64,000 nt of DNA from Geosiphon pyriformis (GCA_016748015.1 JAAOMT010000261.1:377487-441486), one strand, 5' to 3'; positions 34,106 through 48,508 are shown, counted from the stretch's first letter. The notes: a model not told the origin generated them from the sequence alone. Numbers and translations: made by a program.

Positions 34106-34404
34106 AATTATAATATTATCTTAATGTTTCTAAAACAAAAAAAATAAATATTAATAAATTAATAACATTTTTATTAATTATAAAATAAAAAAATAATTTT
34201 CTCTCTAATTGATTTATTTTTATAATTATTAAAAAAAAATTTTATGCTTTAAATATTAATTTGTTAATTATTAAAAAAAACTATAAAAAAAATATAAATA
34301 ATTTTAAAATTTTAAAATTATTATATTTATATTTATTTCTTAATTTAATCAAAGCTATAATCTTAAATAAAAGTATTTTAATAAACAATTTTTTATTTAT
34401 TTAA
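34106..34404. other. AT-rich spacer between L1 and L2
   Basis: A/T runs without gene content. ATAATCTTAAA at 34357-34367 recurs at 41142-41152 and may be the L2 target duplication. Confidence 0.7.
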
Positions 34405-34521
34405 TTTAATGAATGAGATCCAAATACCACCTAGTATAATACATCATACAATTGATCTAAACTGGGTGTGAATCATGTATTTTCTACACGTGACCAGCCA
34501 CTCAGACTAGTCAGAACAACA

Positions 34522-37500
34522 TTAGGCACTTATGTGTATTGAAACCATGTTACCTATACCTGAAAAGAATAAACAAGATTTATGAAATCCAAAACTAACA
34601 CTAAATGCATCTACAATACCCAACAACCTAATCACACTAACCAAAAGTACCGAAAGAAGACCAGAAATTGAAACAGAAACAGAACCATCACACAGGATCA
34701 AGCCACCTTTCTCTATAACAGCCCAGTGCTTAACATGTACTAGCCAAACATCATTACAAAACACAAAACAAAACTCATGCACAAAGGCCATGATATTCTG
34801 AGCTGCAATCTTAGAGTCTTTAAAAACAGCAACAGATTCATGATACCACTCCTTGAAAACAAAGCCCTTACACAGAGCTGTATCAATACCAACATTGAAG
34901 ACACAAGTAGAAAGCAACCATAAAACACACAAAGAAGAGTGAGATAAATCCAAGCATGTTTTCCAAGCAGATGCATGAACTTCCACCAACCAAGCACAAC
35001 TAGCAGCATCAAATGGACAAAAAAACACATGGTTTGAGACCTTTATATTGTCACAGAATAGACATATTACACTAGGGTAACTCCTGTTATAAAGATGCTT
35101 ACGTATAACAACTAGAAGACAATGATACAATGCCTTCATAAAATATATCTGAAAGCCAACAGTCTGAGTACTAGTAAAACCAGCAGCCAAATGAAAGTCC
35201 AGATGCCACACCAAAGAAGATTTAGACCAATCAACATCAGCATGCAAGCTGTCTATCAAGACCCGAAAACCAGAACCAACCTCTCAGCATACATGGTGAA
35301 CTAATCAGAAAACACCACGAACAAAATGCCTAGAATTACCAGACACTGCAGTACCACCAGCTCTAAGAAAATGTTCATCAATTATGTGAGGAAGACACAT
35401 ATTAGAAAGCACAATAGCTCCAGTGAAAACATCAGCATTCTCATTGCCCAAAACACCAAAATAATCCTTAACTTTAATTCAATTAACTACCAAATTCTTG
35501 CAATGAATAACATTAGCAATGTGGTGATGCTCAATCCAACACTGATTTCTGAAATCTGGATGAATCATTATGGATTCAGATTTGCATACATCCAAAGCAG
35601 CCTGGCTGTCCAAAAACAAGTTGACCGAACAAGAAAGAGGAATACACTCGAGAGCCAGAGCAATGGTTTGCAACTCCCTTATAGTAAAAAAAACCAATCT
35701 GGACACTCCCACACCCAAACTCAAATCAATGTTTTCAAAAAAAACAGCAGCACCAGCTTTTATACCAAAAGTACCCAGTCTACTTAGAGAACTATCTGTA
35801 AACAAAGAAAGATGACCTGAATCAACTCCCAACAGATGACTGCATACAACTTTAAACTTGTGAGACTCAAAAACATTAGACAAACCAATATTTAGCAACA
35901 GAAGATTGCAAACAGAAGATGATCCAGAACCATTTAGAAAGCAAACACAAACATCAAACCAATGAAAAACTGGGCCCCGAGGGTCCAATTTCTTCCACTG
36001 CTTAAAAGTCCTCTATTCAAAAACAGAACCAATATGATTGCAAAGCTGCTCAACAAAAACAATTCTATAACACTAAAGTGAAGAGACATATTTGTAAAAA
36101 GTGGGCTCACCAAAAATGACAGACATAAGGGTTCCATTTTGAAAACAAAAAGCATTGGTCATAAGACCACTCAGAGAAAGGTCGCACCCCAAAAAAATCT
36201 GGACAACTCTAGCCAAAAAATTATCTAAAGGATTGATATTAATACAAGAAGGGAAAAGCAGGGGGTGGTGAGGGCACCAGTTGAGGATCTGCAAGTCATG
36301 TGATCTATGTGCAAACAAACAGCCCAAGATACCAACAGAATTGGCAAAACTAACAATAGAAGCTGTTCAAAAGACTTTAAACTATACAGAGAAGGATGGT
36401 AAATAGCATTATTGAGAAAGTTGAACAGTAGGCCAGATTTGGATTTTAAACCCTTGTGAATCATAGTGTTCCACTTTGCACACACATTAATAGAAACAAA
36501 ATTGAACTGAATCCTGTAAGCAACAATAGGGTAAAGAACTGCCAATACTAAATACAAGAACTGCTTGTTAGTGACAACCTTTCTTAGCACAAGATTGGTG
36601 AAAAACTGGACATTCAGATGAGCTTTAGCCAAGCTAGGCTTCAACAAACTCTCAGTAGACAGAAAAATGCCCAGATACTGATGAGACTCTCCCTTCTTAG
36701 CTATCAAAATAGGCAAACCACAGATTAGCAAACAAGGGTTAGAAACTCTGCAATTAATGGGAATGACCACCATCTTGTCATTATTGATCAAAATATTATT
36801 AATCCAAAAAAATTCACTAGCAATATTGAGAATATGTTGCATAGCAGCCTGGTTGCTACCAATCCAAATTGTGTTATTGACAAAAGCACCTGCAGCAAGA
36901 AAAAAAGTCAAACCAGCCCGAAATTCAAAGCAACCATTCCTGGTCACAAAACAAGAGTCCAATCTGTATCCACACACACTTTCTTGTCTCTTGACTTCAC
37001 ACAAAAGAGGATCATAAAATATGTGCCAAAAAAGAGAAGAAAATACTTCCCCTTGGTCCAAACCATCATGCATCTAATATCTATTAGTTAACCCAAAATC
37101 TGTTATAACTTTGTTGACCCAACCATTGTAAATGTTACCAAAAAACCAAATGAACCTGTTACACATCCTTATCCTGGCTAAATTCTTCCTTAGATGTTTT
37201 CAGCCAACAGAATTATAAGCCTTTTACATGTCTTGCAAAACCAGTCACAGCTTATGGTTTTTTTTCAAGGCATCTTTAATAACTGATCCAATAGTAAAAA
37301 TAGAAGACTGTATGGTTGTACTTTTTAAAACAGAAAAATTATCCTCTCTTAGAACATTAAACTTACTGCACACAAAAAAAATTCTGTCCAAAAAAATTTT
37401 GGAAAGGATTTTACAAGTCATCTCAATCAAAGCAATAGAATAGGTGTTTGTGAAAACACCCTCCCATTCATACGGTTTGGAAATCATCAACATCCAAGCC

Positions 37501-39188
37501 TCTTTCCAAGACCCAAAAACAGATTTACAATCCAAGCAAAGATTCAAAAGCACCAAAAGCATATCCAAAACTGATCTGTCACAATGTTTCTATAACTCAT
37601 TTGAGATACCAGAGAGATCAGTCACTTTTCTATCAGGCAGATTTAAGATGACATCAGACATTTCATCAAAGTCAATTGAGCACATTACACCAGAAAAAGC
37701 ATCATTAAAAACATGCTCCAAAGACTAATATTGGTAACACCATATACCAGGGACATCAGAAACCACATTGTGTTTTTTAGTCCATTCTTTCATGATCACA
37801 TTTACCTTGGATCTAACCAAATCAGATTCCAAAATCAATTTATCATCCATGACCAGATGGTCCAAAGTCACTTTGCAGAAAGGATATTCTAGCACACTCC
37901 TAATAGTATAATTCTTGTTCAATTCAAAACTTTCTATTCTCTTATCTATTGCCAACCTAATACTAAATTCCCTAACACATTCCGCTTCTGACATTTTGGA
38001 GAAGCTATATAATTTTCTAACTTTGGACAAAATTGACCAAATGATGTCAAAATAAGAACCTGACAGAAAAAAAAACTTCACCACAGAAGCATTAACTAAA
38101 TTCAAACTCTTCTACTTGTCAAGCAAGAATGTAAATTCTCCAAAAGAATCCAAACAAGATGTCTTAACTAACTTCAACACTAAGAGCTCTAGCTTGTAAA
38201 ACTTAGATGACTTCTTAACAAAAACATAATCATAGTCCTTGAACCATTTCCTCTTAAAAACTGCCTCAGCTGACAGACATAATACTCTACAGAGAGTAAC
38301 CCACATTGCATCCAAGTCCAAGTGCATTCTGGCCACAAGAAAATTATCATGGAACATAACAGCATTTACTGCCATATCATCCTTAAATTTGGCCCATTTA
38401 ATATTATCCACATCTTTGCAATTGTACTTCCAATGATCCTTATTTGCCTGTTTGCAAACAGAGTTTAATTGAACATTGAGTAAACCATTTAAATCTACCA
38501 ATACTGAGACAGTCTGATGATCAGTATCAAAGTATTTCCCAACACCAAACACACCATGATTTACCACTACATTGACCAAGTTCAAAGAAATAAGCACATA
38601 ATTAATTGTCTTAACCATGTCTCTAGAATTGGACCAGATTGGTGACTTTTTACAAAAGCTTCTATCCAAGGCATTAACCAAACCAAAATCCAGGTATTTT
38701 TTGAAACTTGCATACTTATGAGAACCATTTTCATTAAAATCACCTCCAAAAATGACAAAAAAAAATTCATTAACAGTCTTTGCTATAAGAGAGTTGATAT
38801 TGCCAGCTTGAGAAAACCAAGCCACCAAAGAGGCACCAGCGTACAGCCCCAAAATTGACACTGAAAGTTTATTTTTGAAAAACAACTTGATAGACAGGAG
38901 CTGACCAGGCACTTCTGAAATTTTACACACATGTCTTGCCAAAAAAGAGTTCATGACAACTACAACACCAGCACCCAGATAACCAGATTCTAAACCAGAG
39001 GTAAACACCCACATACCATCAAATTTGTTAACAATCCAAGGGCAAATTTTCTCTTTTAACTTTGATTCCATAAAAATAAAAACTAAATTGTCCTTTTCTT
39101 TATGTTACCAAATAATATCATCCTGTTTTGCAGGATTGTTCATTCCTTTAACATTACAAGTTGCAACTTTCCAGATTATATTACTCAT
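34522..39188 (-). pseudogene. LINE L2 ORF2: endonuclease, RT, RNase H
   Basis: ATG at 39188 overlaps the ORF1 stop. Endonuclease: E-S-K in place of E-T-K, F-G-G-D-F-N, SRDMVKTINYVL and D-T-D-H. RT begins near codon 520 (LSGISNEL, stop at 37590-37592). Its catalytic F-V-D-D is F-V-N-N near 36871-36882, so it is dead by two Asp-to-Asn changes. A short deletion near 36365 shifts the frame. RNase H follows (LFTDSSLSRLG ... FLDSQAALDVC) and a C-terminal zinc motif C-L-F-C-D-N-I-K-V-S-N-H-V-F-F-C. A TAA at codon 28 replaces a Trp. It would nick the target and copy the RNA in place. Confidence 0.88.
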
Positions 39189-41102
39189 TGAGAAGAAGGA
39201 GGAGTAGAGACCAAACCAGAATTGTCCATTTTAGCCGAAAAACTCATAATTGTGATCGAAAGGTTGTTTAATGTTTTCTCCATTTTTGAGATAATTGAAA
39301 GATCAAAAACCACCACTTCTATAACAGTCTTACCACTAGTGGTCACACTTGAACCCTTATTCATTACTATATCTGCCTCTTGATTTTGTGATGAAGAGGT
39401 TACTAATGGCTGATGTTCAGAGCTAAGCTGAGAAACCATTGGCTCAAGTGTGTCCAACCTCTTAGCTAGCATGTTAACATGCTCTGCGAGGTTGGTGAGA
39501 CTGTGCTCAAGAGCAGCAAATCTATCATTCAATTCCAAAAACACCAGTGGAGTAGGCTTTATTTTCAAAGAGGAACCAGCTTTCAACAAAATATTCTGAC
39601 CAGAAAGAAAAGAGAAAAAAAACCCATCAGCAATTTGTGCCCATGAGACACCACCAAAAGAAACAGGATGGGCAACTGGAGCCAAGCATTTGGCATATAT
39701 GACAGCCAGCCTACTTTTATCCGAGTTTGAAAGAGTTTTCCATAATAAAGCACCAGAAGAAACATTCTTTTTCCCACCAGCAGAACAAGTCAATAATGTA
39801 TGGGCCAATTTCTCACATCCAGCATACTTGGCCAAAACAAGACAAGACCAGTGCAGATTGGCCCATTTTAAAACAGATGTGGTTTCTATGACAGCATCCA
39901 ATGATTCAGCAGAATCAAAACAAACAGTAGTGCATCTGGTCCAGGCATAAGAAACCAGATAACAGTCAATTACACAAGTTTTCCCACCCACTGAAGCAAC
40001 ATAATCTCAAATATTATGTGTATTAGTTCCCATTGGTAGAGTGTACAAAAAAGCTTTGTAAATATCTTGCACATTTCATAATTTTTTGTCCATGTCAGAT
40101 TTACTGCATCTTTCCCAATCAGAATAGACCATTTTGCTGTGACCAAATTAGCATGATCAATCTGTTCAAATTCAACCACTCTTTTTGCCACAGCTCCACC
40201 AACTGCATTTTGAATGACTTAATTAATCCAAACTTGGATAGCACAGCATGCACAGCCTCTGTTGATGTTTCAATTGGAATTTTCTTCAATACCACAGCCC
40301 AATTTGAATGTCCAGATGATTTTTTGAGATCGGTGTTTACCAAGATCTTTGCTTCTTTAGCCTTTTTTGAAACCTGCACCAAACTCAATTCAGAAGTAAA
40401 TGTCACTCTGATGATCCCAGCAAATTTCAAGAGGGTAGAGGCCCCCCCAAAACCATTGATTTTAGAAAATAACTTTCTGATTACCATAAGCTTTTTCTGA
40501 GCAGATTTCCCAATGACATTGTTCAAACTGATGTCCAGAGTAAAAGATTTTTTAACAGAAACATTGACCAAGTTTTTCAAAGAGGAGGGGAGAACCACAG
40601 ATTTGTCCAAGAGAATATCATCATTATTATTGCTCAAAAAGTCAATCTTCCCTAGTGGCTTACTCAGCACTCTTTTGGTCAGAATTTTCAAACTCTTAGG
40701 AGTTTGTTCCAAGTCTCCACCAGCAAGAATGCCACTTTTTCCATAATCAAAGCTAGTTTTCTCAACCAAAAATTCTTCTTCTATGTCCACATTATCTGAT
40801 TCAGTAGTGTCACCTGTCTCAAAACCCTATGAATAACCACTTGGCACCTTAGCAGCAGCAAATTTTCTATTATCTATATTATCCTCTAAAGCACCACCCT
40901 TTCTCTTCTTTCTAGATTCAGCAGATTTTACACCAATATTGAAACCAGACTCCATAATAGACTTGGTCAAAATGGCAATACTAGGGCCAACAGTGGCCTT
41001 ATAATTAAGCAGAAACAGTTTGGATTTAACAGACTGAATGATAAAAAAAAAACTTCTTTCAAAAAATACTTTGGCTCTTTTTTGAGAATTTGGAATGAAC
41101 AA
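39185..41102 (-). pseudogene. LINE L2 ORF1
   Basis: A Lys-rich N-terminus (KSAESRKKRKGGALEDN) is followed by an acidic stretch, then VSVKKSFTLDISLNNVIGKS and LFSKINGFGGASTLLKFAGI. An RRM-like part (WAVVLKKIPIETSTEAVHAV) and a knuckle with lost Cys (AKYAGCEKLAHTLLTC) lie towards the C-terminus, and a coiled-coil-like Leu-rich region (ALEHSLTNLAEHVNMLAKRL) ends it. A stop at 40827 and frameshifts near 40200 and 40000 break it. The last codons and TGA overlap the ATG of ORF2. Confidence 0.8.
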
Positions 41103-41105
41103 GAG

Positions 41106-41620
41106 AAAGAAGTTTTTATGTATTAATATTGTTTTTAAACAATAATCTTAAAAAATTAGATATTTATTTAATTTAAATTATAATTATTAAAAAAAAATTT
41201 TTATTATTATGTTATTATAAAATATAATTTAATTATTAATTTTAATATAAAATACTAAAATTTTTAAAAAACCACAACTTATATATTTGGCTACATATAA
41301 TTAATTATCCAAGTTAATCAAGATTATATTATGTAATATTTATAATAATATTTAATCTATTATTAAAAAAACAATAAACTATATAATTAGCTATATTAAA
41401 AAAAAATTCCAAATTTTTAACTTTATATAAGACAAATAATTCAATCCAAAAAAAAATTTTTATAAATATTTAAAAAAAAATTGTTTTAATTTTATTTAAA
41501 TTTAATAAAATTATATTAATTTAATTATAATTAATTAAATTATAATAAAAAACTTTAATAAAATTTGCCAAATTAAATTTTGGTTTTTAAGTAATTAATA
41601 TTTTTTTATTATTATTATTA
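41106..41620. other. AT-rich spacer between L2 and L3
   Basis: Low-complexity A/T sequence without genes. The left end may include the first bases of L2; the right end holds a (TTA)n run at 41600-41622, the microsatellite-like 3' tail of L3 on the - strand. Confidence 0.7.
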
Positions 41621-41740
41621 TTATTTAATGAATAAGGTCCAAATACTATCTAGTATTATACATCAAAGAAATAATCTAAACTAGGCATAAATTATGCATT
41701 TTCTATATGTGACTAGTCACTCAAACCAATCAAAACAACA

Positions 41741-44700
41741 CTATGCAGTTATATGAACTGAGACTGAATCACTTATACCTAAGAAAAATAAACAAGATTT
41801 GCAGAACCCAAAATGAACATCAATAGTCTTAGTAATGCCAAGCAATTTGACTACACCAGCTAATAATCTCAATATTAAACCAAAAATTAACACAAGAGCC
41901 AAACCATCCAATGAAATCAATCTGGCTTTTTTCATATAGGCACAATGTTTAGCACAAACCATCCAAATATTATTCCTAAAGACAAAGCCAAGAGAGTGCA
42001 TAAATTTGACAATCTTTGAACTGGCAATCTTGAAATCATGAAAGACAAAAATGGTCTCACAAAACCAACCATCAAAAACAAAACCTTTATAAAAAGTTAT
42101 AGACACAGAAAAATCAGAAACACAAGATGACAACAGTTGCAGCACACTTAAAAAGGAGTAAGAGAAACCAGAAAGAGCTTTTCATGAAGTCACATAAAAT
42201 GCCAATATTTGATGCCTAGCAAAATCATTGACCTCACAAAAAAACACATAATCCAATACCTTCATATTACCACAATACAAACACAACACACTAAGATAAT
42301 GTTTGTTATAAAGACATTTTCGAATGACAACAGGCAGCTAATGATGCAAGGTTTTCATAAAATAAGTGTGTGCACTAGCCAAGGGCTTGCTGGTAAAACC
42401 AACGGCCATGTGTAAATTAAGATGCCACACCAGTGACGAGCAGAGTCAATTGACCTCAAAAAGCAAATTACCTGTCAAAAACTTGAAACCAGAACTAATC
42501 TTCCAGCATGCATGACAAACAAAATGATAATATCATGTATAAAATGTTTAGAATTACCAGAAATATTACTGCCATCAGCCACTATGAAATGTTCATCCAA
42601 GTGAGGAGGAAGACACCAACTAGAGAGAAAGACAGCACCAGCAATCACATTAGCATGCTCATTTTCTGAAATGCCAGAATGACCCTTTACTTTGTACTAA
42701 TTAACTCTTAAATTCTTACTACAAATAACATTAACAACATAATGATGCTCAACTCAGCACTAATTGCAAAAGTCAGAACACACCAAACCCAATTCTGACT
42801 TACAAGCATCCAAAGCAGATTGACTATCCAAAAACAAGTAAACAGAGCTAGACATAAGAATACACTCCAGAAACAATGCAATAGCCTGTAATTCTGCCAT
42901 AGTTGATAACATCAAACCTGATACACCAATACCCAAACTCAAATTAATGTCCTCGAAAAAAGCAGCAGCACTAGCTTTACAACCAACTATGCCCAAATCC
43001 TTCAAAGATCTATCTGTATACACAAATAAACTACTAGAACCAACTCAAAAAAAATGGTCACAAACAGATGCAAAATCACTAGAATTAAGAATGTTCAAAA
43101 AACCAACTTTACTTAAAACCAAGGAATGAGCAGAAGAGGGAGCCATACCATTGAGAAATGTTGCAGAAATCTTGAACTACTTAGGAACAAGGCCATGGGA
43201 GTTCAGCCTCTTCTACTGCCTGAAAGTACACCAGTTAAAAACAGCACCATAACTATTCCAAAGTTGATCCACAAAAGCTACATCATACTAACAGAGAGAG
43301 AGAAGAAACTTGAGAAATCTTGACTTACTCAGAACAGCAGACATAAGAATCCCACTACAAAACCAAAAGAAACTGGCCAAAAAGCCACCTAAAGATAAAT
43401 TGCAATTAAGAAGAATATGAATCATGCCTATCAGAAAGTTATTTGAAGCACTAACACATACATGGACAGGAGAGCTCAATAGATAAACAGAGCACCAACA
43501 CAAAACTTGTAAGTCATGAAATCTGTGAGAAAATAAGTAACCCAAGATTCCATCAAAGTTCACAAAATTAACAAGGGAAGCAACTTTACTCTCAAACTGA
43601 ACTTGTAAGAAAGATTTCAAACCATAAAAGAAGAGGTAATGAATTGTGTTACTAGAAAAGTCAAGTAGTAGACCAGATTTAAGTTTCAAGTCCTTACAGC
43701 ATCCCACTTGTTACACATACCAACAGAAACAAAGCTGAATTGTGTTCTATAGCTGACTATAGAATGGAAAACTGCTAATACCTAATACAAAAGCTGCTTA
43801 TCCAAAATAGCCTTTCTTAGGATCAGATTGGTGAAAAAACAAACATCTGAATTTGCCTTAGCCAAACTAGACTTTGAGAGATTTTTAGTTAAAAAAAAAT
43901 ACCCAAATACCAATGAGACTCACTCTTTTTGGCAATAGAGATCAGTGATCTACTAATAGAGAGAGAAGAATTACTGACTCTGCTATTGATGGAAATGACC
44001 ACCATTTTGTCATTATTAATTGAAATGTCTTTGATCTGAAAGAATTTGCTAGTAATATTGAGAATATGTTGAATAGTACTCTGACTGCTACCAACCTAAA
44101 TTGTATCATCAACGAAAGTACCAGCAGCAAAAAAAGAAAAAAGCCCAGCCTGAAACTTAGCATAACCACTTTTGGAAATAAAATGAAAATTCAACTTATA
44201 CTTACACATACTTTTTTGACACTTGACTTCACACAATAAAAAATCATAAAATACGTGCCACAGAAAGGGGGAAAAATATCTCTTCTTGGTCCAGACCATC
44301 ATGCACACAATAACCACTCATTAAACCAAAATCTGTTATAACATGGTTGGTGCAATCCTCATAAATACTACTGAAAAATTGAATAAACTTGCCGCACATT
44401 TTGATCCTGACCAAACTTCTCTTAAGATGCTTCCAGCCAACCAAATCATATGCCTTCTGCATGTCTTGCAAAACTAACCAAAGCTTCTAGTCTTTTTCTA
44501 AAGCATCCTTAATAACTGAACCAATAGTGAAAATGAAAGACTGAGTCATTATACTCTTTAAAACCGAAAAATTGTCCCCATAAAGAACATCAAAAGTGTT
44601 GCATGCCAAAGAAATTCTGTCAGAAAGAATCTTGAAAAGAATTTTACAAGCTGTCTCAATTAAAGCAATAGGATGGGTATTTGTTAGAACACCCTACCAC

Positions 44701-46421
44701 TTATACAGTTTAGGAATTATTGAGACCCAAGCCTCCTTTCAAGAATTGGGCACCAATTCACTAGACAAACAGAAATTCAAAAGCACCAAAAGCATATCCA
44801 AGACTGTTTTATCACAATGCTTTCAAAGCTCATTTGACACACCTAAAAGACCAGCAGCTTTGCCATCAGGCAGATCAAAAACCACATTAACCAACTCATC
44901 AACTTTAATTGAACACATGATACCAAAAAAAGCCTTATCAAAAACATACTCCAATAGTTGATATTGATGGTGCCAGTTATCAGAGATATCATCTATTACT
45001 CCATATTTTCTAGTCTAACTCTTCATGATCACATCCACCTTAGACTTAACCAAATCAGATTCCAGAATCAGTTCATTATTAATTACCAAATGATTAAATG
45101 CCACTTTGCGAAAAGAATATTCCAGCACACTTCTGATTGTATAACTTTTATTAACCTTGAAGCTCTTTATTCTCCTATTAATAGCTGACCTGATGTTAGC
45201 CTCCTTAGCCCTCAAAGATTCAGCAAGCTTGGCAATGTGATAAAACCTTCTAGCACCAAAAAAAGCAGAACAAATATGATCAGAGCCAGCACTAAAGTCT
45301 ACAATATCTTAAATAATTAAGGCCTTAACATTGTCCAAAAAAATTCAGTGTCTTATGAGAGAATCAAAATTTACAATACTCTCCTTATGTAAAACCCTGA
45401 CAATCTTAGAAACCAAAAGCTCTAACTTGTGAAATCTCAAAGATTCTTTGGTAAAAACATCATCAAAGCCCTTAAACTATTTCTTCTTAAACATCTTATT
45501 AGTCAAGAAAACCATTATTTTGCAAATGGTATTCCATATTGCATCCAAATTTAAGAACTTCATAGAGGCAGCAAACTTATTTGAGAAAATTGCTGCATTG
45601 GCTGACATGACACCCTTAAAATTGTTCTATTTAGTTTCATTAGTACTCTTAAAATCGAACTTCCATCAATCCCTATTTGCTTGCTTATGAAAAAAATTCA
45701 ACCATGTGTCCAACAGTTCACCCAAACTCACAGACATAAAAACAGCCTGATGATCAGTATCAAAAAATTCCCCAACATCAGACACCTCATAATCCACCAC
45801 AGTATTAACCAAGTTTGAAAAAACAAACAAAAAATTGATAGTTTTAGCCACCCCCCTAGAGTTAGTCCACATGGGCATTTTGACATAAAAACTTTTATCC
45901 AAGGAATTGACCAAACCAAGATCTAGACACTTTTTGAAACTAGCACACTTTCAGAAACCATCTTTATTGAAATCACCACCCAAAACAACAAATAAAGACT
46001 TATTGACAACCTTTGCAATTATGAAGTTAATATTATTAGTCTGAGAGAAATAAAAAGCCAGAGATGTTTCAGCATAAAGCCCCAAAATCAAAACCAAAAG
46101 TTTATTCTTGAATAACAACTTGACTGAAAAGAGCTGACCAGACATCTCAGAAATCTTACAAACATGACAAGCCAAAAAAGTGGTCATAATAATTGCCATT
46201 CCAGCACCAAGAAATCTCTTATCCAACCCAGATGAAAAAACCCTAACTCCATCAAACTTATTCCTAATCTATGGTCTATTGCTAGACCTCAGCTTTGTTT
46301 CCATAATTATCAAGACCAAATTTCTAGAATCATTATATCAACAGATAATGTCCTTCTGTTTGGCAGAGACATTGATACTGCAAACATTACATGTCATAAA
46401 TTTCCACACAAAGTTACTCAT
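41741..46421 (-). pseudogene. LINE L3 ORF2: endonuclease, RT, RNase H
   Basis: ATG at 46421 overlaps the ORF1 stop. Endonuclease keeps L-G-G-D-F-N-K-D-G and D-T-D-H. RT includes DLPDGKAAGLLGVSNEL, a stop at 44823-44825, QKAYDLVGWKHL, and, after a frameshift near 44280, G-T-F-V-D-D-T-I with both aspartates. RNase H follows (MYTDRSLKDLGIVGCKASAA, AELQAIALFLECI, FLDSQSALDAC). It ends FGFCKSCLFFLGISDSVSVHITA. TGA at codon 28 and at codon 533, plus many Trp/Gln-to-stop changes, disable it. Frame positions up to codon 533 equal those of L2 and L5. Confidence 0.87.
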
Positions 46422-48383
46422 TGAGAAGTAAGAAAGATTAACAAATTCAAACCAGAGCACAAACAATCTAACCTTTTCAAAACAGATCCAACCAACACCT
46501 CCAAAGCCACTATCTTAGATTCTAATCCACCCACTTTGGTAGTCAAAACCTTAGAACTGCTTGAACTAAGGTCAACAACTAGGTTTACAACAACTGAAAG
46601 AGGAGAAGAAGGAGATGTCATCATATTATCCAGAGCCATATCTGAGTCCAAATTAAATGTAACAGATGCAAGAACAACCAGAGGAGAGACATAAGACACA
46701 AATGTCAGAAGCACCAATTCCATAAAACTCAATTTTTTTATAATAACTGAAATCTGATCCACCAAAAGCTCCAAAAAGCATTCTAGAAAAGCCAATCAAT
46801 CAACCAAATAGAAATCACTAAGGGAATTAGAAACCATTGAGACAGTTTTTGCACCTGAAGATGAACCAGTACCAAAAAGATCCAACAAAACCACATGAAA
46901 GGAAGAACTACCAGCAATTTGGGCCCAAGTTTTCCCACTGAAAGAAACTGGGCAAATAATTGGCACCTGTTTCTTCTTATATATATTAGCCAAACAAACC
47001 CAATTCTAAGAAGTTACCACCTGCTTATCATAAGCACCAAAATTTCCATCCAATGAACACTCTGCAGAAATATGACCAAACTGTTTGTATTGAGCACAAT
47101 GGACCAAAGAAAGACCAGTCCAGTGCAAATTCACACTCTTAAACACCAAAGTAGAACCAATAGCAGACAATTTAGATGTCTTATCAACAAAACACACTAC
47201 TGCACATCTATCATGCACATATGAGCTGGGATTATAACCAATAAAGCAAGTTTTTCCACCATATGATTTCATCAAACCAGAAAGATTATGCACCATAGTT
47301 TTAACTGGAAGAGTATAAAGCAAAGCCTAATGTTGATTCCTGGATACTCACATTTGTTTATTACCAACAGCTTTTGCCACACAAACAAAATCTTTTCTCA
47401 TGAAAACAGACCATTTAGCTACGACCAAATCAGCTATCTCAGATGACTTATACTTTACCAAAGCTTTTTGCCACAAACCAATTAATTGTATCTTGATTAA
47501 AACAATCTTCCCAAACTTAGAAAAAACAGATTTTACAGCTGATTTGGGAAGATCAACTGGGATTTTCTTAACAATCACCTCCCGATTTGAATGGCTATTT
47601 ACTTTTCTTAAATCATCATTAACAATAATTTTTTTACAGATTGCCAATTTCTTTGCCTTATTCATACTAAATTCAGAAGTAAATGAAGCTCTGATGATCT
47701 CTGAAAATTTTGAGGGAGTTGATGCCCTCTCTCCCCCAAAATTATCAATTTGATAAAAGATTTTTTTTATTGCCATTAACTTATCACTATTAGTCTTTCC
47801 AGGTATAGCTGACAATTCTACATTAAGTGCAAAAGATTTGACTGGCCCAAAATTGCATTTATTCAAGACACATGATTCAACAGCTGGCAAATGCTTAGCA
47901 CCAAAAAATTTAGAAGCCAGAAGTGTCAAAATATTATTATTGTCATTGCTTAAATTGTTGAAAAAAAATCTTGTTTGGCTTGCTACCTAAAACATATGTC
48001 CTAGTACATATCTTCTTGAGAGTAGTGTCATCTATTACATTATCAACTTCTGAAGCATTTAAATCAGCATAACTTGTTTCTTCCACAATCATATTCTTCA
48101 TGTTTTTCAGATCTGAAATGTTACTAATACTGCTTGTTTCACTGTTTGCTTTACTGTCCCACAACCTTACAGGCTTGTTACCATTAGTAAGCATATTTGT
48201 AAAAACCAAAGAGCCAGCAGAGATCTCGACAATACTGTTAGCAACAGCAGGCTTCTTGGGTTTTTTATAAAAAGCACTTCATAAATGAGCACTCACCAGA
48301 TGCTTGGTTTTGACACCCAACTGGGTTTCCAACTTAGCCAAAATAAACACCAACCCACCAACAGAATAACCTATTGGATTCAT
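46418..48383 (-). pseudogene. LINE L3 ORF1
   Basis: ATG at 48383 (MNPIGYSVGGLVFILAKLET). A stop lies near 48282 and a frameshift in an A8 run near 47957; otherwise one frame continues to 46418. The body includes VKSFALNVELSAIPGKTNSD, an RRM-like part (EVIVKKIPVDLPKSAVKSVF ... IKIQLIGLWQKALVKY), a second segment (GGKTCFIGYNPSSYVHDRCA) and a knuckle C-A-Q-Y-K-Q-F-G-H-I-S-A-E-C, whose second Cys is Tyr. The Leu-rich C-terminus (VGGLESKIVALEVLVGSVLK) looks helical. It ends in ATGA. Confidence 0.82.
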
Positions 48384-48508
48384 ATTTACAAATAAAAATA
48401 CATTGAAAAAAATAACTGCAAAACTTATAGAAGTAAGGAAAGAAGGAAAATTTACTTCTTTGAAAAAATCAAGCTTTCATTGTGACTAGGAGATCAACAA
48501 GAGAAAGA

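Larger units (their letters stand above)
34405..41105 (-). mobile_element. LINE L2, full length but inactive
   Basis: Complete layout on the - strand: 5' UTR (shared with L5, not with L1/L3/L6/L7), ORF1, ATGA overlap, ORF2, the conserved 3' UTR at 34405-34521 and an A/T tail. It is one of two full-length - strand copies in tandem with L1. Confidence 0.88.
41621..48508 (-). mobile_element. LINE L3, full length but inactive
   Basis: 5' end motif at 48472-48505, ORF1, ATGA overlap, ORF2, the 3' UTR at 41621-41740 and an (AAT)n tail. It has the same 5' motif as L1, L6 and L7, and the same orientation as L1, L2 and L4. Confidence 0.88.
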
